Of a DNA stretch of 38,222 nucleotides, positions 1-8,124 are shown one piece after another. The notes beneath the pieces were generated by a model, which was not told the DNA's origin, did no database searches, and worked only from the letters and a program-made list of their open reading frames with translations. Each line of letters starts with the position of its first letter. Position 1 is the stretch's first letter. The stretch is from a virus. A program made the translations under genes and the position numbers. The stretch spans positions 1 through 38,222 of IMG/VR virus record IMGVR_UViG_3300047510_001854; one strand, written 5' to 3'.

Positions 1-2887
1 TAATAGCTGTTTCAAAAATACCGCCTCCAAGCGAAGAAAACCCAGACACCGCTCCTTTGGAAGCAAGAAAAGCCTTTCTGACATCTGCGTCAGAGATCTG
101 AATGCCGGTAGCTGGACCCCCTAAAGACTTTGAATACTCTCCCGCATATTCATAAGAATATTTTTTAGCAATATCTAATCCAAATGCCTGCACATCAGCT
201 TCAATATTAGTTAGATCGCCGCTCTTTTTTAAGCCCTCTGCTTTAAAGGCTTCTTGATTCAATCCGTATGTATGATATTTTACATAATCAACACCCAGTT
301 TTTTCCCTTTATCTTTAGTTTGAAATCCAAAACTTAAAGGCTTATCCAAATAAGCTTCCATTATTCGCTCATTTTTTTTATCTGGCACAAGCATTGCAGA
401 GCGACCTCTAGCATCTGCAATTGTTATTGAATCTCTTTGTTCTGCTTGAGCTTCTGAAGCTTGAGATTGCGCTTTTTGAGCAAAATTTGGAATATAACCA
501 GTTGCGGCATTTTTTACAATTCCAAAATTTTTAGCTTTTGATTTTACCTTGTCGATAAAATCAAATTGATTTAGCGGCGCGTATTTTGTCCCCGCGATCT
601 GCTTCTCTGATCTCAAATCTCCTTCTCCAACACCCTTTTCTTCTCTATTGATTCTTCTGGCAATAATATCCATATTGCCAGCATAAAGATATGAGACTTT
701 TCCTCCGCTTAAGTTTACTGCGCTGATAATCGATTCAAGATTAGCTGAAATTCCTCCATCTTTCGTTCTAGCTCCACCAGAAAGAATATCAATTTCTGTT
801 GCTTTATCAGCATCTTCTGGTTTTGTAATAAAGGTTCCGCCTGCTGCGGCAAAAGTTGTTTTGCCTGTGCCCGCTGGGCCTAAAATTAAATTCTTTTTAA
901 CCTTAGATGCTAAAATTTTCTTGAGCAGAGCATTCTTGTCTGCTGGCAATCTATCTGAATCGTAAATATATTTACCGTCCGTGAAATTTGGAATATAGCC
1001 GTTGGCCGCATTTATCTTTTTAGCGTTATCTGGCATTCCATACTTGCGAACCATATCTTTGTTGAAGATGGCGGTTCCATCGCCTCCGTTATAATTAGGA
1101 ACAACGTATTCGCTACTATTCGCATACATTGTGCCCTTCTTACCGCCACCAAAAGAGAAGTTTGGAATCTTAACTACTTTCGCATTCTTATCTGCGCCGC
1201 CAACTCCGCGCTTTACGTCAGCAGCTTCTTGTGCTGGGAGATAACCTTCTGCTGCTCTACCAGCTTTCTTTTGAACTGATCCACTAGTTGCCGAAAGACC
1301 AGCTTGCACCAAACCAGGAGCAACAGCGCCCGCAATCGACTGAACTTGCTGAAGCGCGGCAATTTGGCGATTATAAAGATTTAAAAGATATTCTTCTTGT
1401 TTTGTTCTATCTCCGCTCAAAGCGAGAATCGCCGCCATTACATCTCTGTCTCTAATCAAAGTATTTACTACAGCCTGTTCAAGAGCTTGTCTTTCCTTGA
1501 CCTGTTGATTGATTCCGAGAATTGTTTTCAGCGACTCAACACCGAATTGAGCAATATCCTTTGTCAGCTTAATGAAAATTGCGCCCAAAATTGGTAGACC
1601 TATCTTGAATAATACACCGCTAATTCCAGAAATTAAGCCCTTAGCAATATCACCGCCAATACTTTCTGAATCAATAAAGCTATTAATTCCAGAAATAACA
1701 TCATTAAAAAATTCAAGCAGTGATTGAAGATTCGCCGTTACACCAATTTTACCAATTGAATTAGCTAGTTCAGCAACCGAAACAACAGTTTGTTTAATTG
1801 TGGCATCAAGAGTCTTATTAAGCTCGACTTGTCTTGTATAAGCCTCATTATTTGCATTAGCTGATATTCCAGCAATCTCTTGGAACTTGCTTGAGCTAGA
1901 ACTTAAGTCGTCGAGCAAGGAGTTTAGAGAATTGATGTTGTATTTACTAGCTATAGCCTCAAGAACTTCAATCTTTTGAACTTCGCTAAGGCTGCTTAAT
2001 TTGCCCGCAAGCTGAGTCAAAATATCAACAACTGGACGAAGATTACCAGATGCATCTCTTGAAAAAATACCTATCTCCTGAAGAGCATTGATTGTCTCTT
2101 TAGACCTAATTCTAGTAAAAATTGTCTTAAAAGCATTACCAATAACCGCACCACCACGGGCAGTCTTTTCTTGAACAACAGTAACTATTGCGTTCAATTC
2201 ATCAAGAGAGACGCCAACTTCTTGTGCGATTGAACCCGCTCTAGAAAGACCTTTAGCAAGATCTTCTGAAGAAACTGCAAATCTTGTGTCTACGGCAACT
2301 AATTTATTTAATATATCCGCAGTAGTAGCACCACTTGAAGAAAATGAATTTACAGCAGCAGTTAGAACGTCAACAGCATCTGCCGCGCTTAAAGATGTGA
2401 ATCTTGTTAAAGTAAGGGCGTCTTTTGTTCTTTTTAAAGTTTCTTCCGTAGATAAACCTTGTCTAGAGAACTCAAGCGCTGCTTCGCTAGCAGTCTGGAA
2501 AGACTGGGCTGTTTCTCTAGCTACTGCGAAAAGACCTTTTGAAAAGCCGCTAAGTTCTTCATTAGTCTTGCCAAAGATAACGCCAATACTAGTCAGATTC
2601 TTCTGAACTTCTATTGTAGTTGCTACTAAGCTGGCAAGGGCGTTTTGAACACCATTAATAATACCTACGGATGCGCCGAATGCGATAACACGGGCGTTTG
2701 ACGCTGCAATTGACTTTTCGAATTCTGTCGCTAGCCCAGTTATTCTGCCTAGAGGCTGTGAAAGGTTTTTGAATGACTTAGCATCAACATCAATTGGAAT
2801 GCTAATACTTCCAACTTTCTTGGCTGCGCCTTGGATAGATTGCTCTAATCCAGTTTGCGTGACTGGGACTGTGATTCCTTTTGCCAT
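1..2887 (-). CDS. Tail tape measure protein with embedded P-loop domain (C-terminus beyond the left edge)
   Basis: The frame is open from the ATG at 2887 to the window edge, giving 962 codons and no stop; an AAAGG Shine-Dalgarno sits just upstream. Residues about 40-340 look like a tape measure N-terminal domain: long amphipathic helices, a GVIFG..NEEL segment and an ARGGAVIGNAFKTIFTRI segment. A hydrophobic stretch lies near residues 425-440 (GVLFKIGLPILGAIFIKL). From residue 548 the protein becomes modular: GYLP (548-551), IPNF (574-577), GYIPNF (ending 635) and GYIPNF (ending 802) separate small domains. The 636-798 segment has a clear Walker A, GPAGTGKTT (670-678), followed by a basic IIARRINREE stretch. 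Tape measures set tail length and are ejected into the host, so these domains may be ejected cargo. The tape measure call is firm; the cargo role is inference. Confidence 0.85.
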   Translation of the reverse strand, partial: MAKGITVPVTQTGLEQSIQGAAKKVGSISIPIDVDAKSFKNLSQPLGRITGLATEFEKSIAASNARVIAFGASVGIINGVQNALASLVATTIEVQKNLTSIGVIFGKTNEELSGFSKGLFAVARETAQSFQTASEAALEFSRQGLSTEETLKRTKDALTLTRFTSLSAADAVDVLTAAVNSFSSSGATTADILNKLVAVDTRFAVSSEDLAKGLSRAGSIAQEVGVSLDELNAIVTVVQEKTARGGAVIGNAFKTIFTRIRSKETINALQEIGIFSRDASGNLRPVVDILTQLAGKLSSLSEVQKIEVLEAIASKYNINSLNSLLDDLSSSSSKFQEIAGISANANNEAYTRQVELNKTLDATIKQTVVSVAELANSIGKIGVTANLQSLLEFFNDVISGINSFIDSESIGGDIAKGLISGISGVLFKIGLPILGAIFIKLTKDIAQFGVESLKTILGINQQVKERQALEQAVVNTLIRDRDVMAAILALSGDRTKQEEYLLNLYNRQIAALQQVQSIAGAVAPGLVQAGLSATSGSVQKKAGRAAEGYLPAQEAADVKRGVGGADKNAKVVKIPNFSFGGGKKGTMYANSSEYVVPNYNGGDGTAIFNKDMVRKYGMPDNAKKINAANGYIPNFTDGKYIYDSDRLPADKNALLKKILASKVKKNLILGPAGTGKTTFAAAGGTFITKPEDADKATEIDILSGGARTKDGGISANLESIISAVNLSGGKVSYLYAGNMDIIARRINREEKGVGEGDLRSEKQIAGTKYAPLNQFDFIDKVKSKAKNFGIVKNAATGYIPNFAQKAQSQASEAQAEQRDSITIADARGRSAMLVPDKKNERIMEAYLDKPLSFGFQTKDKGKKLGVDYVKYHTYGLNQEAFKAEGLKKSGDLTNIEADVQAFGLDIAKKYSYEYAGEYSKSLGGPATGIQISDADVRKAFLASKGAVSGFSSLGGGIFETAI

Positions 2888-2905
2888 CCTTTACCTTTTA
2901 GCTTA

Positions 2906-2911
2906 TTTACA
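2906..2911 (-). promoter_or_regulatory. TGTAAA box upstream of the tape measure gene
   Basis: CGTGTAAATAAG lies in the 32-base gap after the preceding gene, 24 bases before the tape measure ATG. It belongs to a set of TGTAAA boxes found in front of late genes here. It could be a late promoter -10 element; no -35 element is visible. Function is inferred. Confidence 0.35.
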
Positions 2912-2919
2912 CGGAAAAA

Positions 2920-3912
2920 CTACATCTCTCCATGTAATTTCATAAGGTCTTCCATGTTCATGCTTTTCTTCTCTTTCATCGCATTATTTAATGCTTTTGT
3001 TTGAGTATCTTTTGGAAGTTCATCCTTTGAAACGCCAAAAACCATCTCGCCGCTAGCATTTGGAATTCTCTTTTTAGCTTTTGATTCGAATTTTTCTTTT
3101 GCCTTTGTTTTGTCAACGTAAGCAAATAAAGCTTCGGGATCTTTCTTTATCGATTCTGGGATATTGTCATTTTGCTCAAATATATTTTTAAATACTTTTC
3201 CATAAATCATCAATCGGGCCTGACAATCAGAAAGTGCAATCATTGGCTTGCCCCATAAGTCGTTTGGACTCTCTAAAGCCAAAAAATAAGGATAAAAGAA
3301 ATCTGATAGCGCAATTTTTTGTATATTTAATTCAGAAAACTGGAGAGAATATTCATTATAAAAAATAATATAATCGTATAAGTCTTCATAAGTAAGATCC
3401 TCAAACTCTTCTAGATTAAAAACTCTTTTGCTTAACGCTTTATCTAAGAATAAAGTTTCGTATAATACGTAATCATTAGATCTATTTGAGGCGTAGCTTT
3501 CTGCCGTTTTTCCCAAAACTTCTTTTCTTTGATCGGTCTTTTTTGCTAGCTTTTCACGCTGCTCGATCTCCTGATCTTCTATCGCTTGAATCTCTAGTTT
3601 CTTGAATAAGTTTTTTTTTGTCAAAGCTAGTCGAGATAAAAAGTCTTTTGTTTTTTCAATTTCCATCTCGTCATTTTCTGTCCAATCGCCATTGTTTTTA
3701 GCCTTTTTTAAAGCCTCCTCCTCTGAAAGAATACCTCTTTTTAGAGCATAATTATAGTAATGCTGATATTTATAATCGAAAAAAGCTCTCTCGTCAAGGC
3801 CAATATGCTTGACGAAAAAGCTTTTTCCTTTAAACCTTCTTTCGGAAAATCCTTTAGTTATTTCGTAAAACCGAAGAGAAAGATCATTAGCTATCAATGG
3901 TTCCTTGTTCAA
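2920..3912 (-). CDS. Putative tail assembly chaperone, second (T-like) part
   Basis: A 330-aa charged, mostly helical protein lies immediately upstream of the tape measure gene, where the G/GT tail assembly chaperones of many long-tailed phages sit. It has a Lys/Glu-rich helix around residues 80-135 and aromatic segments at 165-225. No sequence family was recognised. The only near-N-terminal starts in this frame are TTG codons (3912 and 3897); the first in-frame ATG is around residue 82. The frame overlaps the end of the upstream ORF by 26 bases and is closed above by a TAA at 3922-3924. It is therefore made either from a TTG start or by a +1/-2 frameshift from the upstream ORF. The chaperone assignment rests on position and on this overlap, not on homology. 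Confidence 0.5.
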   Translation of the reverse strand: MNKEPLIANDLSLRFYEITKGFSERRFKGKSFFVKHIGLDERAFFDYKYQHYYNYALKRGILSEEEALKKAKNNGDWTENDEMEIEKTKDFLSRLALTKKNLFKKLEIQAIEDQEIEQREKLAKKTDQRKEVLGKTAESYASNRSNDYVLYETLFLDKALSKRVFNLEEFEDLTYEDLYDYIIFYNEYSLQFSELNIQKIALSDFFYPYFLALESPNDLWGKPMIALSDCQARLMIYGKVFKNIFEQNDNIPESIKKDPEALFAYVDKTKAKEKFESKAKKRIPNASGEMVFGVSKDELPKDTQTKALNNAMKEKKSMNMEDLMKLHGEM

Positions 3913-4627
3913 TGTCGGAATTTAGTTTCTCAAAATCTTCTCTCTTTGCGTTCTTACTAAAGTACCAGAATGCTGCGAATGTTGCCAGCTTCTTATAAGC
4001 TTTTGTATAGAGAGGATCGTCTTCATCGTCCATCTTATGAAGAATTTCGATCTTATCTTCGATAGTCTCTCCGGGGAACATTGGCTCAATCTTGCCGTCT
4101 GGCAGCTTTTGCTTATGCGCCATATTCAAGCAGAACCAGCGAATAACATTATTTTGAGCAATGCTGTCGGCAGTATTATTGAAAAGGTTATTGTAGGCCG
4201 ATTCTAACTCAGACATTCTCTTCTTGGCTTCAATAATAGAAGAGATAACGCTCTCTTCTTCGGCCTTATCACGATCTGTCTTTAACGTCAATTGCTGATA
4301 AGCTTCTTGCTGGGTGATAATAAAAGAATAAAGTTTGCCAAGCTCTACTCTATCAGCCTCAAGAATAAAGCCGCCAGAATCGGAGTACTTCTTGAGCAAC
4401 ATTCCTTTTGTAAGGATGCCTTTCTTGATGCAGTTCGACATCTCAATACTGAACTGAAGATCTGCATCTTCAATGTTTCTGCGGGATGGATTCTTGATGA
4501 TGATCTTATAAGGAACTTCTTGAGTCTCCTTCGAAGAAACGGTCACTGTCTTGCCGTTCTCTTCTTTTGTTTCCGTCTTTTCTACCTCTTGGCTCAGAGT
4601 AACATTAAAACTAAATAGTTCTTTCAT
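3887..4627 (-). CDS. Putative tail assembly chaperone, first (G-like) part
   Basis: A 246-aa protein starts at an ATG that overlaps the stop of the upstream 98-aa gene as ATGA, suggesting translational coupling. The N-terminus is beta-like with charged repeats (VEKTETKEENGKTVTV, then VPYKIIIKNPSRRN), followed by a helical region with a Glu/Lys-rich segment at about 120-150. The C-terminal third contains NVIRWFCLNMAHKQ and a Phe/Trp-rich FAAFWYFSKNAKRE. I do not recognise a named family. Its position two genes above the tape measure, and its out-of-frame overlap with the following ORF, match the G part of a G/GT tail chaperone pair. It could alternatively be an independent minor tail protein. 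Confidence 0.5.
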   Translation of the reverse strand: MKELFSFNVTLSQEVEKTETKEENGKTVTVSSKETQEVPYKIIIKNPSRRNIEDADLQFSIEMSNCIKKGILTKGMLLKKYSDSGGFILEADRVELGKLYSFIITQQEAYQQLTLKTDRDKAEEESVISSIIEAKKRMSELESAYNNLFNNTADSIAQNNVIRWFCLNMAHKQKLPDGKIEPMFPGETIEDKIEILHKMDDEDDPLYTKAYKKLATFAAFWYFSKNAKREDFEKLNSDIEQGTIDS

Positions 4628-4920
4628 TGTTTAAAGGTATGGTGAAATTCAACTCGGACAAAATCAATTTCAGAAGCCATTTTTCTGATCGATTCGTTGC
4701 CCATATCCAAAATGCGCTTTCTGTACAAAGCCATTTTATTTTCGTCTAGGTAATTTGCCTGCTTAACTACAAGCTTAAAAGAGTCTGGGGCAGAAGAAGC
4801 TAGAAGATCAAATTGCCTATCATGTTCGTGCTTAATATCTTCTAAAATAGTAAGCATCCTCTTAAATAAATCAGAGGTGCCAGCTTTAACCTTATCACTA
4901 AGATATTCCTTTCCTGTCAT
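4624..4920 (-). CDS. Small helical protein of the tail operon, unknown function
   Basis: A 98-aa, predominantly helical protein (ML.ILEDIKHEHDRQFDLL, then NKMALYRKRILDMGNESIRKMASEI). It is the first leftward gene after the divergent intergenic region. Its ATG at 4920 follows repeated AAGGT sequences (TAAGGTAAGGTAAAAGGTT), a plausible Shine-Dalgarno. Its stop overlaps the next start as ATGA. No family was recognised; the context suggests a minor tail or tail-assembly role. Confidence 0.6.
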   Translation of the reverse strand: MTGKEYLSDKVKAGTSDLFKRMLTILEDIKHEHDRQFDLLASSAPDSFKLVVKQANYLDENKMALYRKRILDMGNESIRKMASEIDFVRVEFHHTFKQ

Positions 4921-4973
4921 AACCTTTTACCTTACCTTATATTATATTTAATATAAAAAGTGTAAAGTAAAAT
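4921..4973. promoter_or_regulatory. Divergent AT-rich intergenic promoter region
   Basis: These 53 bases separate the leftward tail chaperone/tape measure genes from the rightward connector/tail tube cluster, so each direction needs a promoter here or nearby. On the plus strand, TATAAAAAGTGTAAAGTA carries a TGTAAA box at 4961-4966, 13 bases before the ATG at 4974. On the minus strand there is an exact TATAAT inside the stretch TTAAATATAATATAAGG, but no convincing TTGACA at normal spacing. The promoter assignment is inference. Confidence 0.5.
4961..4966 (+). promoter_or_regulatory. TGTAAA box upstream of the rightward tail cluster
   Basis: AGTGTAAAGTAAAAT ends directly at the ATG of the first rightward gene; T of the box is 13 bases before the A of ATG. 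There is no Shine-Dalgarno between box and start. If the box is a -10 element, the transcript would be almost leaderless. Confidence 0.4.
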
Positions 4974-5429
4974 ATGGCTTCTTCCTATATATCTGATAGT
5001 CAAAAAATATTTATAAACGAGGCTTTTGACAATATTCATGAGACGTTTTCGAGAACTATATCAATCATCATGAATCCTCAGATGACTATTATTTCAACTT
5101 CTGCTACTTATAATGCGCTTTATGATGCTGATACTAATTCCGCTGTTAATGCCCCAACTTATACCAGTGTGACCCATTCTGTAAAAGCTAGAATCAAATA
5201 TTTAAGCCAACAGAAAGATCTTTTTTCAGGCACGGACGCGCAACAAAAAGTTCTTTATCCTGCTGGCAGTGTTAAAATAAAAGTGGACGCTACAGGATAT
5301 AGCTATCTAAAAGAAGCAAGAAAAGTTGAATTTGACGGGCGTAGATACGGCATCGCTTCGGACCAAAAAAGCTATGGCATGTTTGGCCCAAAATACTATT
5401 CCTTTATCCTGACTCCAATTAACGAATAA
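4974..5429 (+). CDS. Putative head-tail connector / head closure protein
   Basis: A 151-aa protein opening the only rightward cluster. The N-terminal segment FDNIHETFSRTISIIMNPQ is helical; the rest is beta-rich with HSVKARIKYLSQQKD and a C-terminal YYSFILTPINE strand. The size, the pattern of a small beta-barrel with a 'VKARI...' strand, and the place ahead of tail-completion and tail-tube genes fit a head-closure or stopper-type protein. This is inferred from synteny; no family motif is decisive. It is followed after one base by the next gene (TAA, A, ATG). Confidence 0.5.
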   Translation: MASSYISDSQKIFINEAFDNIHETFSRTISIIMNPQMTIISTSATYNALYDADTNSAVNAPTYTSVTHSVKARIKYLSQQKDLFSGTDAQQKVLYPAGSVKIKVDATGYSYLKEARKVEFDGRRYGIASDQKSYGMFGPKYYSFILTPINE

Positions 5430-5430
5430 A

Positions 5431-6033
5431 ATGGCGTTACCAAGAGAAGTTCAAAATTTGATTAAAAAACAGTCTGGCAGAATCATAAGAGATTCTGTTG
5501 AAAAAAGAATTCTTTTATCTTTTAACAATTTAAAAAGACAAATGATTTCTGAGTTTGCAAACCATCCTATTTCTCAAGAAATTTTAATAGGACCAGACGC
5601 TCCAAACTTGAGCGGAACTTTGAATGGTTACGGCAATCTATTCTCTTACATTGGTTTTTACGCAGGAGATAGACCTCTTGATCCTATCGTAAAAATTTTA
5701 GAAAAAACAACGATAACATTCTCTAGGTTCATTGATGATGGAGCGGTTTGGAATATATTTATGCCCGCCAAAGAAGATATTTGGGAAGTAACCCCAATGC
5801 CTTGGGCTCCTGGTCGTAGTTGGGCGAAGGGCATTGAAACAGGAATATCAGGGGTCGGCTATTATCTTTATCTGGAAAAAGATATACCCCAATCAAGATC
5901 AGAAGCCGCGATTCAATTGAAAAACAAAGTTCGCTCTAAGGCCAGATTCAAAAACACAAAATACATTAGCGAAATTTTAGCTAAGTATGAAAAACTATTT
6001 TCTCAATTAGATGAAACCGCAATATCAACATAA
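5431..6033 (+). CDS. Putative tail completion / neck protein
   Basis: A 200-aa protein with a basic helical N-terminus (VQNLIKKQSGRIIRDSVEKRIL) and a central domain containing Trp-rich loops (WNIFMPAKEDIWEV, PMPWAPGRSWAKGIETG). The C-terminal helix is also basic (IQLKNKVRSKARFKNTKYISEILAKYEKL). In layout it resembles neck or tail-completion proteins that have a helix, a beta domain and a basic tail, such as HK97 gp10-like proteins. I see no diagnostic motif, so the assignment rests mainly on its position between a connector-like gene and the tail tube. It overlaps the next gene by 23 bases. Confidence 0.5.
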   Translation: MALPREVQNLIKKQSGRIIRDSVEKRILLSFNNLKRQMISEFANHPISQEILIGPDAPNLSGTLNGYGNLFSYIGFYAGDRPLDPIVKILEKTTITFSRFIDDGAVWNIFMPAKEDIWEVTPMPWAPGRSWAKGIETGISGVGYYLYLEKDIPQSRSEAAIQLKNKVRSKARFKNTKYISEILAKYEKLFSQLDETAIST

Positions 6034-6856
6034 TGTCACAACGTCTTTTGCGCTTTGGTTAGATCACTATCTTCTTGACAAAGGAGAAGCTTACTCAAAC
6101 CAAACTGGTCGCTTTGTTTATTACTCAGATCCAAGACTATCAACTACTTACAAACCATTTGGCAGCAAATATAAGCAATGGGTATTTGACTCTAGCATTA
6201 CTGGAGCCACAATTCCAACTGGATTTTACGTTAATTCTGTCTTTAAATCAAGAAATGATGGGCTCAAAATTGATTTTTTAAACGGCAGAGTTTTGGCTTC
6301 GGGTGTCTCTACGGGCGTAGCTGTTACTGGAAGCTTCGCTGTTAAAGAGTTCAATGTTTACTTGTCCAATGATAGTGAAGACGACCTTATTCTTGAAAAC
6401 AATTTAGAGGCTAATAAAAAATTTCCTTGGACTGGAGCTTATCTTGATCCGTATGATCAGGTATTTCCAGCGGTTTATGTATGCCCAGATAACATCGATA
6501 ACAAGCCTTTTTCATTTGGCGGCGAAGATGAAACTACTGCGTATATAAAATGCGTAGTGTTTGCCGAAAGCCCCTATTCCCTAGAGGGGGTAATGTCGTT
6601 ATTTGCGGATTCAGAGCAAAAAGTCTTCAAAGAAAAGAACTTCACTTCTTACCCTCTCAATGAATATGGCGATATTAAAACGCCTCCATATTCGTTCGAT
6701 GATTACTATGTTAATCCAGATGCAAATTCTGAACTTTTTATCAAAGATGTAACAGTATCAAAGTTTAAGGACAGAAGGGCAAGCGCTGGAGCAGCCAGAT
6801 CGTATATAGGCTTTATGGACTTTGAAATTACAAAGTATAGATATCCAAGAGCTTAA
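6011..6856 (+). CDS. Putative tail terminator or minor tail protein
   Basis: A 281-aa beta-rich protein (FALWLDHYLLDKGEAY near the N-terminus; NGLKIDFLNGR-like and GSFAVKEFNVYLS strands centrally). The start at 6011 lies inside the preceding gene; no other in-frame ATG nearby is better supported. It sits directly before the tail tube gene, a usual position for tail terminator or tail-completion genes. It has no transmembrane segment or signal peptide. The family was not recognised, so the role is inferred from order only. Confidence 0.5.
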   Translation: MKPQYQHNVTTSFALWLDHYLLDKGEAYSNQTGRFVYYSDPRLSTTYKPFGSKYKQWVFDSSITGATIPTGFYVNSVFKSRNDGLKIDFLNGRVLASGVSTGVAVTGSFAVKEFNVYLSNDSEDDLILENNLEANKKFPWTGAYLDPYDQVFPAVYVCPDNIDNKPFSFGGEDETTAYIKCVVFAESPYSLEGVMSLFADSEQKVFKEKNFTSYPLNEYGDIKTPPYSFDDYYVNPDANSELFIKDVTVSKFKDRRASAGAARSYIGFMDFEITKYRYPRA

Positions 6857-6865
6857 TATTCCATT

Positions 6866-6885
6866 TATAAATAAAAAAATGTAAA
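6866..6885 (+). promoter_or_regulatory. Late-promoter-like TATAAATA and TGTAAA boxes before the tail tube gene
   Basis: The 53-base gap before the tail tube ATG contains an exact TATAAATA (6866-6873), the T4 late promoter consensus, and seven bases further on TGTAAA (6880-6885), the box seen before other late genes here. The tube is needed in many copies, so a dedicated promoter is plausible. Which of the two boxes is used, if either, cannot be decided from sequence. Confidence 0.45.
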
Positions 6886-6909
6886 GTATTTAAAACCTTC
6901 TTTTAACTT

Positions 6910-8076
6910 ATGGCACGTAACAGAGTAATTTATCAATCAGAAGCGCTTTATGTTGCGGACGGCACTCTTGTCCCAACAGCCGCTCACACAACCGCTGGTA
7001 AAATTAATCAGCTTCATCGCGTTCAATCGGCCAATTACGGCTTTACAATTAATCGTCAGGACGTAAATCAATTTGGACAGCTTGCTCGTATTGACCAGAT
7101 CTCAATCGAAGCTCCAACTGTCAATCTTGACTTCTCTTATTACCTTACTACTGGCAATAACGAAACCGCACTTGGATTTAACGTAGGAACCGCAAGTGGA
7201 GCAGCTTCATTTATCAGCGGTCTTATCGACGCTAGCAACGCAACCAATAACATTGGCATCGTTTCTGGTCGTAACTTCCACATTCTGACCGTTGCCGAAG
7301 GTAATGACGCCAATGCTTCTGCTGCTGGTGTTTACAATGCTACTACTACAAGAACAATCGGTATCGGCAATGCTTACATCACCAATTATACTCTTGAAGC
7401 TGCTGTCGGTGGACTTCCAACTGTTTCAGTCACAGCCGAAGGTCTTAACGTAAATGTTGTTACAGGCTCATCTGGCGCTTCAGCCATTGTTCCTGGTATT
7501 AACGTAGAAAACGGCACAGCGTCATCGGCCCTATTCGCCCTTCCTGCCCCTGTTACTGGTGTTGTTGGAGCTTCCGCTCTTCGCCCTGGTGATATCACCC
7601 TTCTCTTAACAGACGGTGTTCTTACAGATCTTCCCACTGGTCTTAATCTTGCTGACAATACCGCTGCTCACATCCAAAACCTCTCAATCGAAGTACCAAT
7701 CGGTCGTACTACACTTGAGCGTCTTGGCAGCAGATTCGGCTTCACCAAGGTAATTGACTTCCCAGTAGAAATCACTTGCAACCTGAGCGCAATCGTTGCT
7801 GACCTTAAATCTTCTGGTGCAATCTCTACTCTTCTTGATGCTGACACTACAAAAACACTCGCTTTCTCATTTAAGCTCCCTGGTGCGAATGATAGAATTG
7901 TTTACGAACTCAGAGGCGCTAAACTTGCAAGCGAAAACTTCTCCTCAACAATCGGAGACAACAAGAGCGTTGACCTGACATTCACAACTCAGATTGGTGG
8001 CCCACAAGACGTTACAAACGGCTTGTTCGTATTCACACAAACTGGTACTTACTCCCCAGCCCCAATTATCGTATAA
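6910..8076 (+). CDS. Major tail tube protein
   Basis: A 388-aa protein lacking signal peptide or membrane segments, rich in Ala, Thr, Gly and Val, with repeated beta-strand patterns. The N-terminus (VQSANYGFTINRQDVNQFGQ, then IDQISIEAPTVNLDFSYYL) is characteristic of phage tail tube subunits. So is the C-terminal half, where LSIEVPIGRTTLERLG, IDFPVEITCNLS and KSVDLTFTTQIGG form alternating strands. The central part (about 85-240) is an Ala/Thr/Ser-rich insertion that may form a surface domain. The base composition is richer in C at third positions than its neighbours, as expected for a highly expressed structural gene. It is separated from its neighbours by a promoter-like gap and a strong terminator. 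Tube identity is inferred from strand pattern, size and context. Confidence 0.75.
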   Translation: MARNRVIYQSEALYVADGTLVPTAAHTTAGKINQLHRVQSANYGFTINRQDVNQFGQLARIDQISIEAPTVNLDFSYYLTTGNNETALGFNVGTASGAASFISGLIDASNATNNIGIVSGRNFHILTVAEGNDANASAAGVYNATTTRTIGIGNAYITNYTLEAAVGGLPTVSVTAEGLNVNVVTGSSGASAIVPGINVENGTASSALFALPAPVTGVVGASALRPGDITLLLTDGVLTDLPTGLNLADNTAAHIQNLSIEVPIGRTTLERLGSRFGFTKVIDFPVEITCNLSAIVADLKSSGAISTLLDADTTKTLAFSFKLPGANDRIVYELRGAKLASENFSSTIGDNKSVDLTFTTQIGGPQDVTNGLFVFTQTGTYSPAPIIV

Positions 8077-8097
8077 CGATAACCCCACAAAACAAAA

Positions 8098-8123
8098 CCC
8101 CCGAAGAAATTCGGGGGTTTTTT
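8098..8123. terminator. Bidirectional rho-independent terminator
   Basis: A perfect stem CCCCCGAA (8098-8105) / TTCGGGGG (8110-8117) closes a GAAA tetraloop and is followed by TTTTTT on the plus strand. On the minus strand the same stem is followed by TTTTGTTTT. It lies between convergent genes and can end transcription from both sides. Confidence 0.9.
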
Positions 8124-8124
8124 A

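Noticed and set aside
1397-2606. Plus-strand open frames inside the tape measure region
   Set aside because: Short frames opposite a continuous minus-strand coding frame with clear protein patterns; no support for them.
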